Shown here in pieces: positions 45,230 through 58,246 of a stretch of DNA of 64,000 nucleotides. The translations under genes and the position numbers were made by a program. Source of the DNA: Leclercia sp. LSNIH1 (GTDB lineage: Bacteria; Pseudomonadota; Gammaproteobacteria; Enterobacterales; Enterobacteriaceae); contig NZ_CP026167.1 in the NCBI RefSeq assembly GCF_002902985.1, forward strand, positions 4,712,001-4,776,000, given 5' to 3'. Each line of letters begins with the position of its first letter. Position 1 is the first letter of the stretch. The notes beneath the pieces are model-generated. The model was not told the origin of the DNA and searched no databases. It was given only the letters and a program-made list of their open reading frames with translations.

Positions 45230-47034
45230 TAGTAGACATCTCGCTGATAACGGCGCTCGACGCGCAGCTCACTTAAATATTCATCCGCCGCTTCGGCATC
45301 CATACCGCCGAATTGGGCAATCACTTCCAGTAAAGCCTGCTCAACGTCTTTCGCCATGCGATTGGCGTCGCCGCAGACATAAATGTGGGCACCGTCATTG
45401 ATCCAGCGCCACAGCTCTGCGCCCTGTTCGCGCAGTTTGTCTTGTACGTAGATTTTTTCTTTCTGATCGCGAGACCAGGCCAGATCGATGCGGCTCAGTA
45501 CGCCCTCTTTAACGTAGCGCTGCCACTCCACCTGATAGAGGAAATCTTCGGTGAAGTGCGGGTTGCCGAAGAACAACCAGTTTTTACCTGGCGCTTCGTC
45601 AGCGGCGCGCTGCTGCATAAAGGCGCGGAACGGCGCAATACCGGTGCCCGGACCAATCATGATCACCGGGGTTTCCGGGTTAGCGGGCAGGCGGAAGTTG
45701 TCGTTGTGCTCGATAAAGACCCGCACCTCGCCCTCTTCTTCCACGCGATCCGCAAGGAAGCTCGACGCGCCGCCGGCGCGGGCGCGCCCTTCGATGTCGT
45801 AACGCACGACGCCCACGGTGACGTGGACTTCGTTCTCCACCTCGGCCTGCGCAGAAGCGATAGAGTAGAGGCGCGGCGTCAGCGGACGCAGCAGGTCGAT
45901 TAACGCCTGGGCATCCAGCTGGGCTGGCGCGAAACGCACCATATCCACGATGGGCGTGGCGGCGGCGTAGTGTTGCAGCCTGGCTTTATCGCCCACCAGC
46001 GGCAGCAAGGATTCGCTGCGGGTCAGCGTGGCGTAGTTCTCCACGATGTTCGCGGTATTAACGGTCAGCTCGAAATGCCACTGCAGCGCTTCAGAGAGCG
46101 GCAGCGTTTTGCCTTCCACGCTGACCGACTCGTCACCCTTCAGCCACAGCAGCTCAACCAGCTCTTTCACCAGCGCCGGATCGTTCTGGTACCAGACGCC
46201 AAGGGCATCACCCGGCTGGTAGCGCAGACCCGAGTCGCCGAGATCGATTTCGATATGGCGCACATCTTTCTCTGAATCGCGACCGGTGATTTTCTGGTTC
46301 ACCGAGAGGCTCGCCGTCAGCGGGGCCTCTTTGGTGTAAGGGCTGGTGTGAATGTCGTTGACTGCGCCAGCGGCGGTGGCTGCCGCCTGGGCTGGCGTCC
46401 CGGTCGGTACGCGGGCTTTCAGCACCTCGACAATGCGCGCGCGCCATTCGGCCGCCGCAGACTGGTATTCAACGTCGGTATCGACGCGGTCCAGCAGGCG
46501 TTCTGCCCCCAACTCGGCCAGTTTGCTGTCGAAATCTTTGCCCGACTGGCAGAAGAATTCATAGGAAGAGTCGCCAAGGCCGAAGACCGCAAAGGCGGTG
46601 CCCGCCAGTTTTGGCGCTTTTTTCGAGAACAGGAACTTATGCAGCGCAACCGCTTCTTCAGGCGGCTCACCTTCGCCCTGGGTTGAGGTCACAACGATAA
46701 CCAGCTTCTCTGACGCGATTTGCTTAAATTTATAGTCCCCGGCGTTCACCAGGTTCACGTTCAGTTTGGCTGCGAGCAGATCGTCGCGCAGGGCTTCCGC
46801 CACGCGACGGGCGTTGCCGGTTTGCGAGGCGGAGATAAGCGTGATTGCCGGGATCTCTACAGCCGTAGCCGGCGCACTCGCCACAGCACCCGGCTGTTGA
46901 TTGAGCATTCCCCAGAAATAACCGGATACCCAGGCCAGCTGGGTGGGTGAAAAGTCAGTGGTGGCCGCCTGCAGGCGTGCCAGTTGCTCCGGGTTCAGGG
47001 GAAGCAAATTTGAAGGTGGGGCCTGTGTTGTCAT
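45229..47034 (-). CDS. cysJ: Sulfite reductase flavoprotein alpha-component
   Basis: 601 aa: an N-terminal flavodoxin domain (Ile-Ser-Ala-Ser-Gln-Thr-Gly-Asn-Ala), then an FAD domain (Arg-Leu-Tyr-Ser-Ile-Ala-Ser) and a C-terminal NADPH domain ([16 protein letters not shown]). First gene of cysJIH. Confidence 0.98.
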   Translation of the reverse strand: MTTQAPPSNLLPLNPEQLARLQAATTDFSPTQLAWVSGYFWGMLNQQPGAVASAPATAVEIPAITLISASQTGNARRVAEALRDDLLAAKLNVNLVNAGDYKFKQIASEKLVIVVTSTQGEGEPPEEAVALHKFLFSKKAPKLAGTAFAVFGLGDSSYEFFCQSGKDFDSKLAELGAERLLDRVDTDVEYQSAAAEWRARIVEVLKARVPTGTPAQAAATAAGAVNDIHTSPYTKEAPLTASLSVNQKITGRDSEKDVRHIEIDLGDSGLRYQPGDALGVWYQNDPALVKELVELLWLKGDESVSVEGKTLPLSEALQWHFELTVNTANIVENYATLTRSESLLPLVGDKARLQHYAAATPIVDMVRFAPAQLDAQALIDLLRPLTPRLYSIASAQAEVENEVHVTVGVVRYDIEGRARAGGASSFLADRVEEEGEVRVFIEHNDNFRLPANPETPVIMIGPGTGIAPFRAFMQQRAADEAPGKNWLFFGNPHFTEDFLYQVEWQRYVKEGVLSRIDLAWSRDQKEKIYVQDKLREQGAELWRWINDGAHIYVCGDANRMAKDVEQALLEVIAQFGGMDAEAADEYLSELRVERRYQRDVY

Positions 47035-47341
47035 GCGTCGTTATGTTCCAGTAGCAAAGCTGAATTTTTATCTGAAAGACAGAACAGAGTGTAAGGTTAA
47101 CGGCGCGGATCATAACAATTAAAGACAGGATGGAAATAATAAATAACCAAATGGACTAACCTCTTTTAGCTATTGTTCTTAACAATAAAAGTGATTAACC
47201 ATCTCTTTGAAAAATAAAACAAAAAACAGCCATTATTACGCTGTCAGGTGCTCCTGACCATAATGCCCGTTTTAGTTAATGATAAAAAATGTACTTTCCG
47301 GTACTCTACGGCGGTTTTTTCCGCATTTTTGAGAGTCCACG
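47035..47341. promoter_or_regulatory. Divergent cysJ/queD promoter region
   Basis: A 307-bp AT-rich gap with the only sizeable AT-rich stretch (47100-47230) in this block. By analogy with relatives it should contain the CysB-activated cysJIH promoter; the CysB site itself is too loose to place by eye. No small gene seen. Confidence 0.5.
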
Positions 47342-47704
47342 ATGTCCACCACACTGTTTAAAGATTTCATCTTCGAAGCCGCCCACCATCTGCCTCACGT
47401 CCCGGAAGGGCATAAATGTGGTCGTCTGCACGGACACTCCTTTATGGTGCGTCTGGAGATCACGGGTGAAGTCGATCCGTATACCGGTTGGATCATGGAT
47501 TTTGCCGAGCTGAAGGCCGCCTTCAAGCCGACCTACGATCGCCTCGATCATTACTATCTGAACGATATTCCGGGTCTTGAAAATCCGACCAGCGAAGTGC
47601 TGGCAAAATGGATCTGGAACGAGATCAAACCGCTGGTGCCGCTGCTGAGTGCGGTAATGATCAAAGAGACCTGCACCGCGGGCTGCGTCTACCGCGGCGA
47701 ATAA
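47342..47704 (+). CDS. queD: 6-carboxytetrahydropterin synthase
   Basis: 120 aa. Zinc and catalytic residues in [15 protein letters not shown]. Second step of queuosine precursor synthesis; QueE, encoded at 52.8 kb, acts next. Its stop abuts the stop of the converging regulator gene with no gap. Confidence 0.97.
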   Translation: MSTTLFKDFIFEAAHHLPHVPEGHKCGRLHGHSFMVRLEITGEVDPYTGWIMDFAELKAAFKPTYDRLDHYYLNDIPGLENPTSEVLAKWIWNEIKPLVPLLSAVMIKETCTAGCVYRGE

Positions 47705-50029
47705 TTACGTCTCATGAGAGAGCAACGGCGCGAGCTCAAAGAGCATCAGCGCGTTGCTTTCCAGCGACGCCGTAATCTGCCAGCCATCATGAAGCCGTTC
47801 ATCACGCATTGACAACGTTGGACGCGCTTTATGCTCCATCCAGCGCCACATCTCTTCGTCAGGTCCCCTTTCACTGCGCACGCCTTCAATCAAGGGGTAC
47901 AGCGCGCCGTTGTGCTGATCAAACAGATGACACTTAATCCGCCACCTGCCGCTTAGCCCCTTCAGCTGAACGTAGTACTGCTGGCGAAAACGCTGAATGA
48001 AAGCCTCTTCGCTGGAGAGTAACGGGTTAAACACCACCGTATTGCGCAGCAGCAGTTGGTATCCGTTGTGGTGGCGCAATAGCAGAAGATTCTTTTCGTT
48101 GACTAACACCTCACCGCGCAGGCGTCGCCACAGCCAGACTACCCAATAGATCGGGCGCGGCAGGCCGTGGTTATACTGCAGCGCCAGGCTCGAGGTATCG
48201 ATGGTATTGTTGGCCCGCGCTTCCCCCTGTAAGCCCGAGTTGAGCCAGAACCCGGCCAGCCACACCTGTTCCGACAGTCCGAGCAGGTTTTGCATCAGCA
48301 GTGCCCCACGAAAAAACCAGCCGTTGGTGGCGCGCGTGTTGCCGGTGAGGGTATTCCACGACAGCAGCCATACCGGAAGCGAGAGCTTTCGCTGACGAAG
48401 CGAGGTCAGGATCTGCCGGACCTTCTGCACCGGATAGTTTTCAGAGGAAGAGAGATGAGCCGGATCCAGCTGCGCCAGATCGAGAAGCTCATTGGCATCG
48501 GCCGGACAGGCCAAAAAATCGGCCTGGGTGAGGAGAGTCGAGTCCAGCAGAGCCTCATCGTTATGCCCCGTGTGCCCGGGCGCAAAACGGTGCCACACGC
48601 CGAACGTCGCCTGCGGCAGATATTCCCGCAGCGTCGCCCGCTGAGCCTGCCAGACCTGCGCTCTTGTCTCCTCGCTCGCCTGCGTTGACCAGTGCATCAC
48701 AAATTGCCAGCGATCGGTAATCTCAGGCGAAAAGTGATTGACCGACTGCTGTAAGAAACGCGCCAGCAGGTCGGTGCGGGTTGTCAGGCCGGTATGCAGC
48801 AGCACCGTCCACTGTTTTTGAGCAAGCCAGCTGAAGACCTGATGAAGGTTGTACCAGCAGGCATAACCTGCCATCAGCGGATCGTCCCAGCCGCTGGCAA
48901 ACAGGCGGCTACTGAGAAATGGCTCAGCGATATCAATCCCGAAAAGAGGCATCGCCTCCCCCAGCTTTTCCAGCTCCCGGCGCACATCCTCCCGCAGCAG
49001 ATCGTCCAGCTCACGCACCGTCACTACCATTCGGGTATGACGCAGCGGCGCGGCGGGCTTGAGAAGATGCAGATCGAGCACCCTCTCCTGCACCGGATGC
49101 GGGGTTAATGGCAACGGCTCCCGACCGCGCGTTTCGGCTTCATTTAGCAGGCTGAAGAGCTTGTCCACTGCCACCGGATAACGCTGCTCCCCATTGCCTG
49201 GACGTAGACGGGGCATCCCGGCGTGATGACGACGTTGTTTGCGATACGCTCCCGGGGCCATCTGGTGATGACGCCGGAACAGATCGCTCATCATCCGCGT
49301 ACTGGCGAACCCCTGCTCCAGCGCAATCTGATGCAGCGGACGGTTGGTCAGGCGAAGCGCGTCGGCCGCCTTCTCAAGGCGCAGGGTGGTAATGTACTGC
49401 ATAAAACTGACGCCCATCTCTTTGCGAAAAAGACGGGAGAGCCAGGCTTCTGAAACAAATTCGCTTCCGGCGATTTCAGCAAGCGTAATGCGTCGGGTGT
49501 AGCTGGCGTTGATGCGTTCCACCACTCGGGCGATGCGTTTGCTTACGCCCGGATGATGTTCCCGCAGAAGCAGGCGGGCGGGTTGCTGAAACCGGCTGGT
49601 CAGCAGGAGCAGGATCTCGCTCAGCCAGCGGGTCGCCTCCAGCCGGTAGCGATGCTGATCGTTGATCAGGGTGCAGACCAGCAGTTGGCGCAGAAGATGG
49701 CGTAGCTCATCACCAGGAGGCCAGCCGCTCCCGGCTTCGGGCGGGATGGCGTAATCATGGGTAAAAAAGTCGCTACAGAGCTGCTGGATCCAGCGCCCGG
49801 AAAGCATGACACACATCGTCGTATTGCCGCTCTCGCTGGTGAGCTGCCAGCGTTGATTGCGATTAACGATCGTCAGGCTATCCGCTGTCAGGGTCATCTG
49901 CCGCTGGTCGGTGTGCAGGTCGGCGCTCCCTTCCAGCAGCCACAGCAGCGTCAGCGCGTCGTCCTCCTCCTGATGAAACTGACGAATATCCTGCACCTTC
50001 ACCCAAAACTCGCTACCCCGTTGCTCCAT
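47705..50029 (-). CDS. AraC-family regulator with long C-terminal glycosidase-like domain
   Basis: 774 aa from an ATG with a strong TGGAGGA site six bases upstream. Three parts: a cupin-like sensor (about 1-150), a double helix-turn-helix AraC DNA-binding domain (about 165-265; Ser-Glu-Ala-Trp-Leu-Ser-Arg-Leu-Phe-Arg-Lys and Ile-Ala-Leu-Glu-Gln-Gly-Phe-Ala-Ser), and some 500 residues resembling the GH39-like barrel fused to some AraC regulators. AraC proteins are usually near 300 aa. Divergent from the amidohydrolase and MFS genes, which it probably controls. The effector is unknown. Confidence 0.8.
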   Translation of the reverse strand: MEQRGSEFWVKVQDIRQFHQEEDDALTLLWLLEGSADLHTDQRQMTLTADSLTIVNRNQRWQLTSESGNTTMCVMLSGRWIQQLCSDFFTHDYAIPPEAGSGWPPGDELRHLLRQLLVCTLINDQHRYRLEATRWLSEILLLLTSRFQQPARLLLREHHPGVSKRIARVVERINASYTRRITLAEIAGSEFVSEAWLSRLFRKEMGVSFMQYITTLRLEKAADALRLTNRPLHQIALEQGFASTRMMSDLFRRHHQMAPGAYRKQRRHHAGMPRLRPGNGEQRYPVAVDKLFSLLNEAETRGREPLPLTPHPVQERVLDLHLLKPAAPLRHTRMVVTVRELDDLLREDVRRELEKLGEAMPLFGIDIAEPFLSSRLFASGWDDPLMAGYACWYNLHQVFSWLAQKQWTVLLHTGLTTRTDLLARFLQQSVNHFSPEITDRWQFVMHWSTQASEETRAQVWQAQRATLREYLPQATFGVWHRFAPGHTGHNDEALLDSTLLTQADFLACPADANELLDLAQLDPAHLSSSENYPVQKVRQILTSLRQRKLSLPVWLLSWNTLTGNTRATNGWFFRGALLMQNLLGLSEQVWLAGFWLNSGLQGEARANNTIDTSSLALQYNHGLPRPIYWVVWLWRRLRGEVLVNEKNLLLLRHHNGYQLLLRNTVVFNPLLSSEEAFIQRFRQQYYVQLKGLSGRWRIKCHLFDQHNGALYPLIEGVRSERGPDEEMWRWMEHKARPTLSMRDERLHDGWQITASLESNALMLFELAPLLSHET

Positions 50030-50200
50030 GTGTTCCTCCAGGGAAGACAAATTATGACGCGCTGTTTTTTGTCATAACGGAATTGTATGAAAAACAATCA
50101 GAAATAATGCGTCGCTTCACAACAAAAAAGTGCATTTTCCGTCGCTGCGATCGGCATAAACTCGAAATTAGCATTGTTTGATAAAAAAAGGATAACAAAA

Positions 50201-51370
50201 ATGACACATCCGATTGTTGAAGCACTGCAGGGCAACGAAGCGCAGTTTATTGAGCTGCGGCGACATTTTCATCAGCATCCTGAGATCGGTTTTGAGGAGC
50301 AGCAAACCAGCCAGCGCGTTGCGGAACTGCTTCAGCAATGGGGATATGAGGTACATCACGGGATGGCAAAAACCGGGGTGGTCGGCACCCTGAAAGTGGG
50401 CAACGGCAGCAAACGTCTTGGTCTTCGCGCCGATATGGATGCGTTGCCGATGCAGGAGGAGAGCGGCAAAGCGTGGAGCAGCACCGTTGAAGGCAAATTC
50501 CACGGCTGCGGTCACGACGGCCACACCACCACCCTGCTCTATGCCGCCGAGTACCTGGCGCGCACCCGCAACTTTAACGGCACGCTGCACCTGATTTTCC
50601 AGCCAGCGGAAGAGCTCCTGTATGGCGGACGGGTGATGGTCGAAGATGGCCTGTTTGAGACCTTCCCCTGCGACCATATTTTTGGCCTGCATAATATGCC
50701 GGGGCAGAAACTGGGCAAAATTGGCCTGCGCGATGGCGCCATGATGGCTTCCTCGGACACTATACACATTGAAGTTAATGGCGTGGGTGGGCACGGTGCC
50801 CTGCCGGAACATACCGTCGATGCGACGCTGGTGGCCTGCCATATTACCCTCGCCCTGCAGTCGATTGTGTCGCGCAATATCACTCCATTTGAACCCGCCG
50901 TGGTGACGGTCGGCAGTATTCAGGCCGGTCATGCGCCCAACATCATCAACGACAAAGTTCTGATGAAACTGACCGTGCGCACCCTGAACGAAAAGGTGCG
51001 TCAAACCGTTCTGCAGCGCATCCACGATATCGCCGTTGCGCAGGCAGAGAGCTTCAACGCCACGGCCACCATCCGTCATATCAACGGCAGCCCGGTGCTC
51101 ATCAATAATCCTGCGGCCAACGAGATGGTGCGTACCGTCGCCCAGGATCTGTTCGGACAGGATGCTGTGGCCGCTATCGGTTCATTCATGGGCAGTGAAG
51201 ACTTCGCCTTTATGCTTGAAAAGAACCCTGACGGCTGTTACTTCACCATCGGCGCTGGCGATGAAGCGGATCGCTGCATGGTGCATAACCCGGGCTATGA
51301 CTTTAACGACAAGATCCTGATCACCGGTGCCGCACTCTGGAGCGCCCTGACCGAACACTATCTGCGTTGA
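50201..51370 (+). CDS. M20-family amidohydrolase (hippurate hydrolase/N-acyl amino acid type)
   Basis: 389 aa from Met-Thr-His-Pro-Ile, with AAGGA upstream. Metal and catalytic motifs of the M20D group are complete: Arg-Ala-Asp-Met-Asp-Ala-Leu-Pro-Met, His-Gly-Cys-Gly-His-Asp-Gly-His, Phe-Gln-Pro-Ala-Glu-Glu, and Phe-Met-Gly-Ser-Glu-Asp-Phe-Ala. Releases an amino acid from an N-acyl conjugate in the cytosol. 26 nt before the exporter gene. Confidence 0.88.
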   Translation: MTHPIVEALQGNEAQFIELRRHFHQHPEIGFEEQQTSQRVAELLQQWGYEVHHGMAKTGVVGTLKVGNGSKRLGLRADMDALPMQEESGKAWSSTVEGKFHGCGHDGHTTTLLYAAEYLARTRNFNGTLHLIFQPAEELLYGGRVMVEDGLFETFPCDHIFGLHNMPGQKLGKIGLRDGAMMASSDTIHIEVNGVGGHGALPEHTVDATLVACHITLALQSIVSRNITPFEPAVVTVGSIQAGHAPNIINDKVLMKLTVRTLNEKVRQTVLQRIHDIAVAQAESFNATATIRHINGSPVLINNPAANEMVRTVAQDLFGQDAVAAIGSFMGSEDFAFMLEKNPDGCYFTIGAGDEADRCMVHNPGYDFNDKILITGAALWSALTEHYLR

Positions 51371-51396
51371 TCCCATATCCCCAGGAGGGCTGCACA

Positions 51397-52791
51397 ATGA
51401 GTACCGTTCCCCTGACAGGCACCCCGGCTTTCGCAGGTAACGATCGACTGCTGGCGGGTATTGTTCTGAGCGTTCTGACATTCTGGTTATTTGCCCAGTC
51501 GGTGATTAACGTCGTGCCGGCCATGAAAAATAGCCTCGACATATCCCTGGAGACGCTCACGCTGGCAGTCAGTCTCAGCGCGTTATTCAGCGGCTGCTTT
51601 GTGGTTGCCAGCGGTGGCTTTGCCGATAAGTTTGGCCGCGTGCGCCTGACGGTTATCGGCCTGGTGCTGAGTATCATCGGCAGCGGCCTGCTGTTTCTGA
51701 CCCGGGAACCGGTGCTTTTCCTGCTGGGACGGGCGATCCAGGGGCTGTCGGCAGCCTGCATTATGCCCGCGACACTGGCGCTGATTAAAACCTGGTACGA
51801 CGGTAAAGCGCGCCAGCGGGCGATCAGCTTCTGGGTCATTGGCTCCTGGGGCGGCAGTGGCCTGAGCTCGTTTGTTGGCGGCGCGATTGCCACCAGCCTG
51901 GGCTGGCGCTGGATTTTTGTTTTTTCCATCGCGATGGCCCTGGCTGCACTGCTGTTGATCCGCGGTACGCCGGAAAGCCGAAGCGCCAGTGCTGGTCAGC
52001 ACAAGCTGGATATTGGCGGGTTGGTGAGTTTTGTCTGTATGCTGGTGCTGCTCAACCTGTTTATCAGCAAAGGGCATAGCTGGGGCTGGGGCAGCGGCCT
52101 GTCACTGACGGTGCTGGGGGCAACGATCCTCGCGGCACTCGGTTTTATCTATACCGGCCTGCGCAAAGGCGATGCGGCGCTGATTGATTTTGCGCTGTTT
52201 AAAAACCGGGCCTACAGCGCGGCGGTGCTCTCAAACTTCATGCTCAACGGCTGTATTGGCACCATGATGATCACCAGCATCTGGTTACAGCAGGGCCATC
52301 ATCTGACGCCTTTACAAACCGGAATGATGACGCTGGGGTATCTGGTGACGGTGCTCGCCATGATTCGCGTTGGAGAAAAGCTGCTTCAACGCTATGGCGC
52401 CCGCCTGCCGATGATGACCGGCCCGGTGTTGACCGCAATCGGCATCACCTTTATCTCCTGCACTTTCCTGAGCAAAGAGATCTATATCGTGACCGTCTTT
52501 TTCAGCAACGTCCTGTTTGGCCTCGGGCTGGGCTGTTATGCCACGCCATCGACAGACACGGCGGTGATGAACGCCCCAGAGAGCAAAGTTGGGGTGGCAT
52601 CAGGGATCTATAAGATGGGCAGTTCGCTGGGCGGAGCAATGGGGATCGCCGTAACGGCTTCACTGTATGCCCTGCTGCTGCCGCTGGGCATGGCCAGCGC
52701 CGCACAGTACGCGCTGCTGTTTAACAGTGCGATTTGTCTCGGTTCGGCGGTGGTGGCCTGGGCGTTATTACCCAAATTGCGGGCCCCTTAG
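51397..52791 (+). CDS. MFS transporter, 14-helix DHA2-type
   Basis: 464 aa from an ATG with AGGAGG eight bases upstream. About 14 membrane helices; motif A Gly-Gly-Phe-Ala-Asp-Lys-Phe-Gly-Arg-Val-Arg between helices 2 and 3. Related to EmrB/QacA drug and metabolite exporters. Pairs with the amidohydrolase, so it may move an acyl-amino acid or its product. Confidence 0.87.
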   Translation: MSTVPLTGTPAFAGNDRLLAGIVLSVLTFWLFAQSVINVVPAMKNSLDISLETLTLAVSLSALFSGCFVVASGGFADKFGRVRLTVIGLVLSIIGSGLLFLTREPVLFLLGRAIQGLSAACIMPATLALIKTWYDGKARQRAISFWVIGSWGGSGLSSFVGGAIATSLGWRWIFVFSIAMALAALLLIRGTPESRSASAGQHKLDIGGLVSFVCMLVLLNLFISKGHSWGWGSGLSLTVLGATILAALGFIYTGLRKGDAALIDFALFKNRAYSAAVLSNFMLNGCIGTMMITSIWLQQGHHLTPLQTGMMTLGYLVTVLAMIRVGEKLLQRYGARLPMMTGPVLTAIGITFISCTFLSKEIYIVTVFFSNVLFGLGLGCYATPSTDTAVMNAPESKVGVASGIYKMGSSLGGAMGIAVTASLYALLLPLGMASAAQYALLFNSAICLGSAVVAWALLPKLRAP

Positions 52792-52811
52792 TAACAGAGG
52801 CCGCAGGGCTA

Positions 52812-53483
52812 TCAGGCGATGTTCAGGTATTTGTGCGTCTGCATCGACAGACGCCAGTTACGCGCAATACAAGTCTCAATACACAGACGGGTGGCATCCT
52901 CTTTCTGGCTGATGGGCTGCAGCGCAATAACGCGCTGTTTTTCGTCCGTCAGCGTTGCCAGCAGCTCGTCCAGCGCTTCGATATCGCGCGTGCGCCCGAC
53001 CGGGTGTTTGATCTCATCGGCACGCTCCAGCGCCTGGGAGAGGATGTCGTAACCGCCACGCATATTGACTTTTGGCGATACCGTCACCCAGGTGGTGTGG
53101 GAGCAGCGCACTTCATGGGTGCCGCTGGTCTCAATCTGACAGCTAAAGCCGTTCTTCTCCAGCAGCATGGTGAGCGGCATAAGATCGTGAATGCAAGGTT
53201 CACCGCCGGTGATCACCACATGGCGCGCCGTCCAGCCCTGACGACCAATGATCGCCAGCAGATCTTCCGGATTTGCTGCGCCCCATTTGTCGCTCTCTTT
53301 GGTTTTCGCCAGAATGCTGAACAGTGACACTTCCCGATCGCTAAGCGTTTCCCAGGTATGTTTGGTATCACACCAGGCACAGCCAACCGGGCATCCCTGC
53401 AGACGAATAAAAATAGCGGGAACGCCGGTGAAGTAACCCTCGCCTTGCAGGGTCTGGAACATCTCGTTAATCGGGTACTGCAT
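52812..53483 (-). CDS. queE: 7-carboxy-7-deazaguanine synthase
   Basis: 223 aa radical SAM enzyme with Cys-Pro-Val-Gly-Cys-Ala-Trp-Cys binding the 4Fe-4S cluster and Gly-Gly-Glu-Pro for SAM. Third step of queuosine precursor synthesis. Confidence 0.97.
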   Translation of the reverse strand: MQYPINEMFQTLQGEGYFTGVPAIFIRLQGCPVGCAWCDTKHTWETLSDREVSLFSILAKTKESDKWGAANPEDLLAIIGRQGWTARHVVITGGEPCIHDLMPLTMLLEKNGFSCQIETSGTHEVRCSHTTWVTVSPKVNMRGGYDILSQALERADEIKHPVGRTRDIEALDELLATLTDEKQRVIALQPISQKEDATRLCIETCIARNWRLSMQTHKYLNIA

Positions 53484-53734
53484 AGTTATCTCTGGTCAGA
53501 TTTACGGGGGGGCATTATTGCAGATCGCACATAATCAGGCAAAACAACCCCGGTCACGATTTTATTCCTGTCAGTTTAAGGATAGCCAGGTTAACAGCCT
53601 TAGGGTGGAAAGCCGTGGTCAGAAGGCAATGTTAAAAACATTAAAACTTACGCTACGCTTTTAAGATATCGCCCACCCGGCTGTCGACGTTAACCCCTTT
53701 GACTGAGTAGCCATCAGAATACTGGACAAGCAGA

Positions 53735-54949
53735 ATGAGCCATTTTGCGGTAATAACGCTACCGTTATACAGCCATATGCGCGCTATGGAAGCACTGGCA
53801 AAACACCTTATCGTGCGCGGCCATCGGGTCACTTTTTTTCAGCAGGAAGAGGCCCGCACGCTGCTCAGGGAACCGCAGGCGCACTTCATCGCCGTGGGTC
53901 ACCCGACGCCGTCTGCGATGCACGAGCCGGGTTTTTTCCGCCTGATATCAGACATGGCAAGCGTTACCGATATGCTGTGCCGTGAACTGCCTCTTGCCTT
54001 CAGACAGCACAATATTGACGCCGTGATTGTTGATCAGATGGAGCCGGCAGGAGGGCTGGTTGCACAAGCGCTCAACCTGCCCTTTATCTCTATCTGCTGC
54101 GCCCTGCCGGTAAACCGGGATAACACCATTCCCTTGCCGGTGATGCCTTTTCGCTATGGCACCAGCAATCGCAGCCGGAAATTATACGCCTCCAGCGCGG
54201 ATGTTTATGACTGGCTGATGTCGAAACAGGGGCGGGTCATTGCCTGTCATGCCCGGGCGTTTGGTCTACCCTCGCGCACCAGGCTGGATCAATGCCTGTC
54301 GCCGTTGGCGCAAATCAGCCAGACCATCCCGGGCTTTGATTTTCCACGCACCTTGCCCGCCTGCTTCCATGCGGTAGGCCCGCTACGCTACGATCCGCCA
54401 ACGGTCTCTACCGGCAATAAGAAGCCGTTTGTTTTTGCCTCACTGGGCACGCTCCAGGGCTACCGCTACGGGCTGTTCCGCACGATTGCCCGCGCCTGCC
54501 GACAGGCTGGTGTGCCCTTGCTTATTGCCCACTGTGACAGACTCAATGCAAGTCAAACCGCCCGGCTGGCGCGTGCGGGGGCGCAAACCGTAGGATTTAC
54601 CGATCAGCTGGCGGTCTTGCGCGATGCCAGCGCCGTCATCACCCACGCAGGGCTGAATACGGTTATGGATGCCATCGCCACCGCCACGCCGATCCTCGCC
54701 GTACCTCTGGCGTTTGATCAGCCAGGCGTCGCCGCCCGAGTGGTCTTCAGCGGCATTGGCCTGAAGGCCTGCCGTTTTTCGCCGAGCCGCACGCTCAGCC
54801 AGCATCTTCTCGACCTGCTGGAAAATAAGCAATACACGCAGCGCATCACCGCCCTCCAGACTCAGCTGATAAATGCCGGAGGGGCAGCACGGGCTGCCGA
54901 AATTATTGAACAGGCGGTATGCACACGTCATCGCGTACCGACGGTGTAA
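53735..54949 (+). CDS. GT1-family glycosyltransferase, CrtX-like
   Basis: 404 aa. The N-terminus (Leu-Pro-Leu-Tyr-Ser-His-Met-Arg-Ala-Met-Glu-Ala-Leu-Ala) and the C-terminal donor-binding block (Ile-Thr-His-Ala-Gly-Leu-Asn-Thr-Val-Met-Asp-Ala, then Val-Pro-Leu-Ala-Phe-Asp-Gln-Pro) fit UDP-glycosyltransferases and resemble zeaxanthin glucosyltransferase. No other carotenoid genes are visible, so the acceptor is probably something else. It stands alone between queE and eno, with a shared terminator against eno. Confidence 0.82.
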   Translation: MSHFAVITLPLYSHMRAMEALAKHLIVRGHRVTFFQQEEARTLLREPQAHFIAVGHPTPSAMHEPGFFRLISDMASVTDMLCRELPLAFRQHNIDAVIVDQMEPAGGLVAQALNLPFISICCALPVNRDNTIPLPVMPFRYGTSNRSRKLYASSADVYDWLMSKQGRVIACHARAFGLPSRTRLDQCLSPLAQISQTIPGFDFPRTLPACFHAVGPLRYDPPTVSTGNKKPFVFASLGTLQGYRYGLFRTIARACRQAGVPLLIAHCDRLNASQTARLARAGAQTVGFTDQLAVLRDASAVITHAGLNTVMDAIATATPILAVPLAFDQPGVAARVVFSGIGLKACRFSPSRTLSQHLLDLLENKQYTQRITALQTQLINAGGAARAAEIIEQAVCTRHRVPTV

Positions 54950-54960
54950 TGATAAAAAAA

Positions 54961-54983
54961 AAACCCGCCGAAGCGGGTTTTTC
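54961..54983. terminator. Bidirectional terminator between glycosyltransferase and eno
   Basis: AAACCCGC, CGAA loop, GCGGGTTT with a preceding A-run and a following T-run; ends both converging genes. Confidence 0.92.
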
Positions 54984-55006
54984 TAAAGATGAAAGTTCAG
55001 CGTGAA

Positions 55007-56374
<1,368 letters not shown>

Positions 56375-56384
56375 CTAACTTTTC

Positions 56385-58037
<1,653 letters not shown>

Positions 58038-58246
58038 TTAGGGTGAAACGATGGAATAACCAGGACGGGAAAGTAGTATACCCGAACACGGCGAGCGCCA
58101 CAAACTTTCATTCTCCGTCTCCTGTCTCAGGCTTTGACTCATATTGGGAGTGAGAAAATAGCCCCTTTTGGGTAAATGTTTTTGACGCAAATCAAGCGCT
58201 TGTCATTTAAAAAATCACACAAATTGCGCTTGATCGCAAAAACCCG

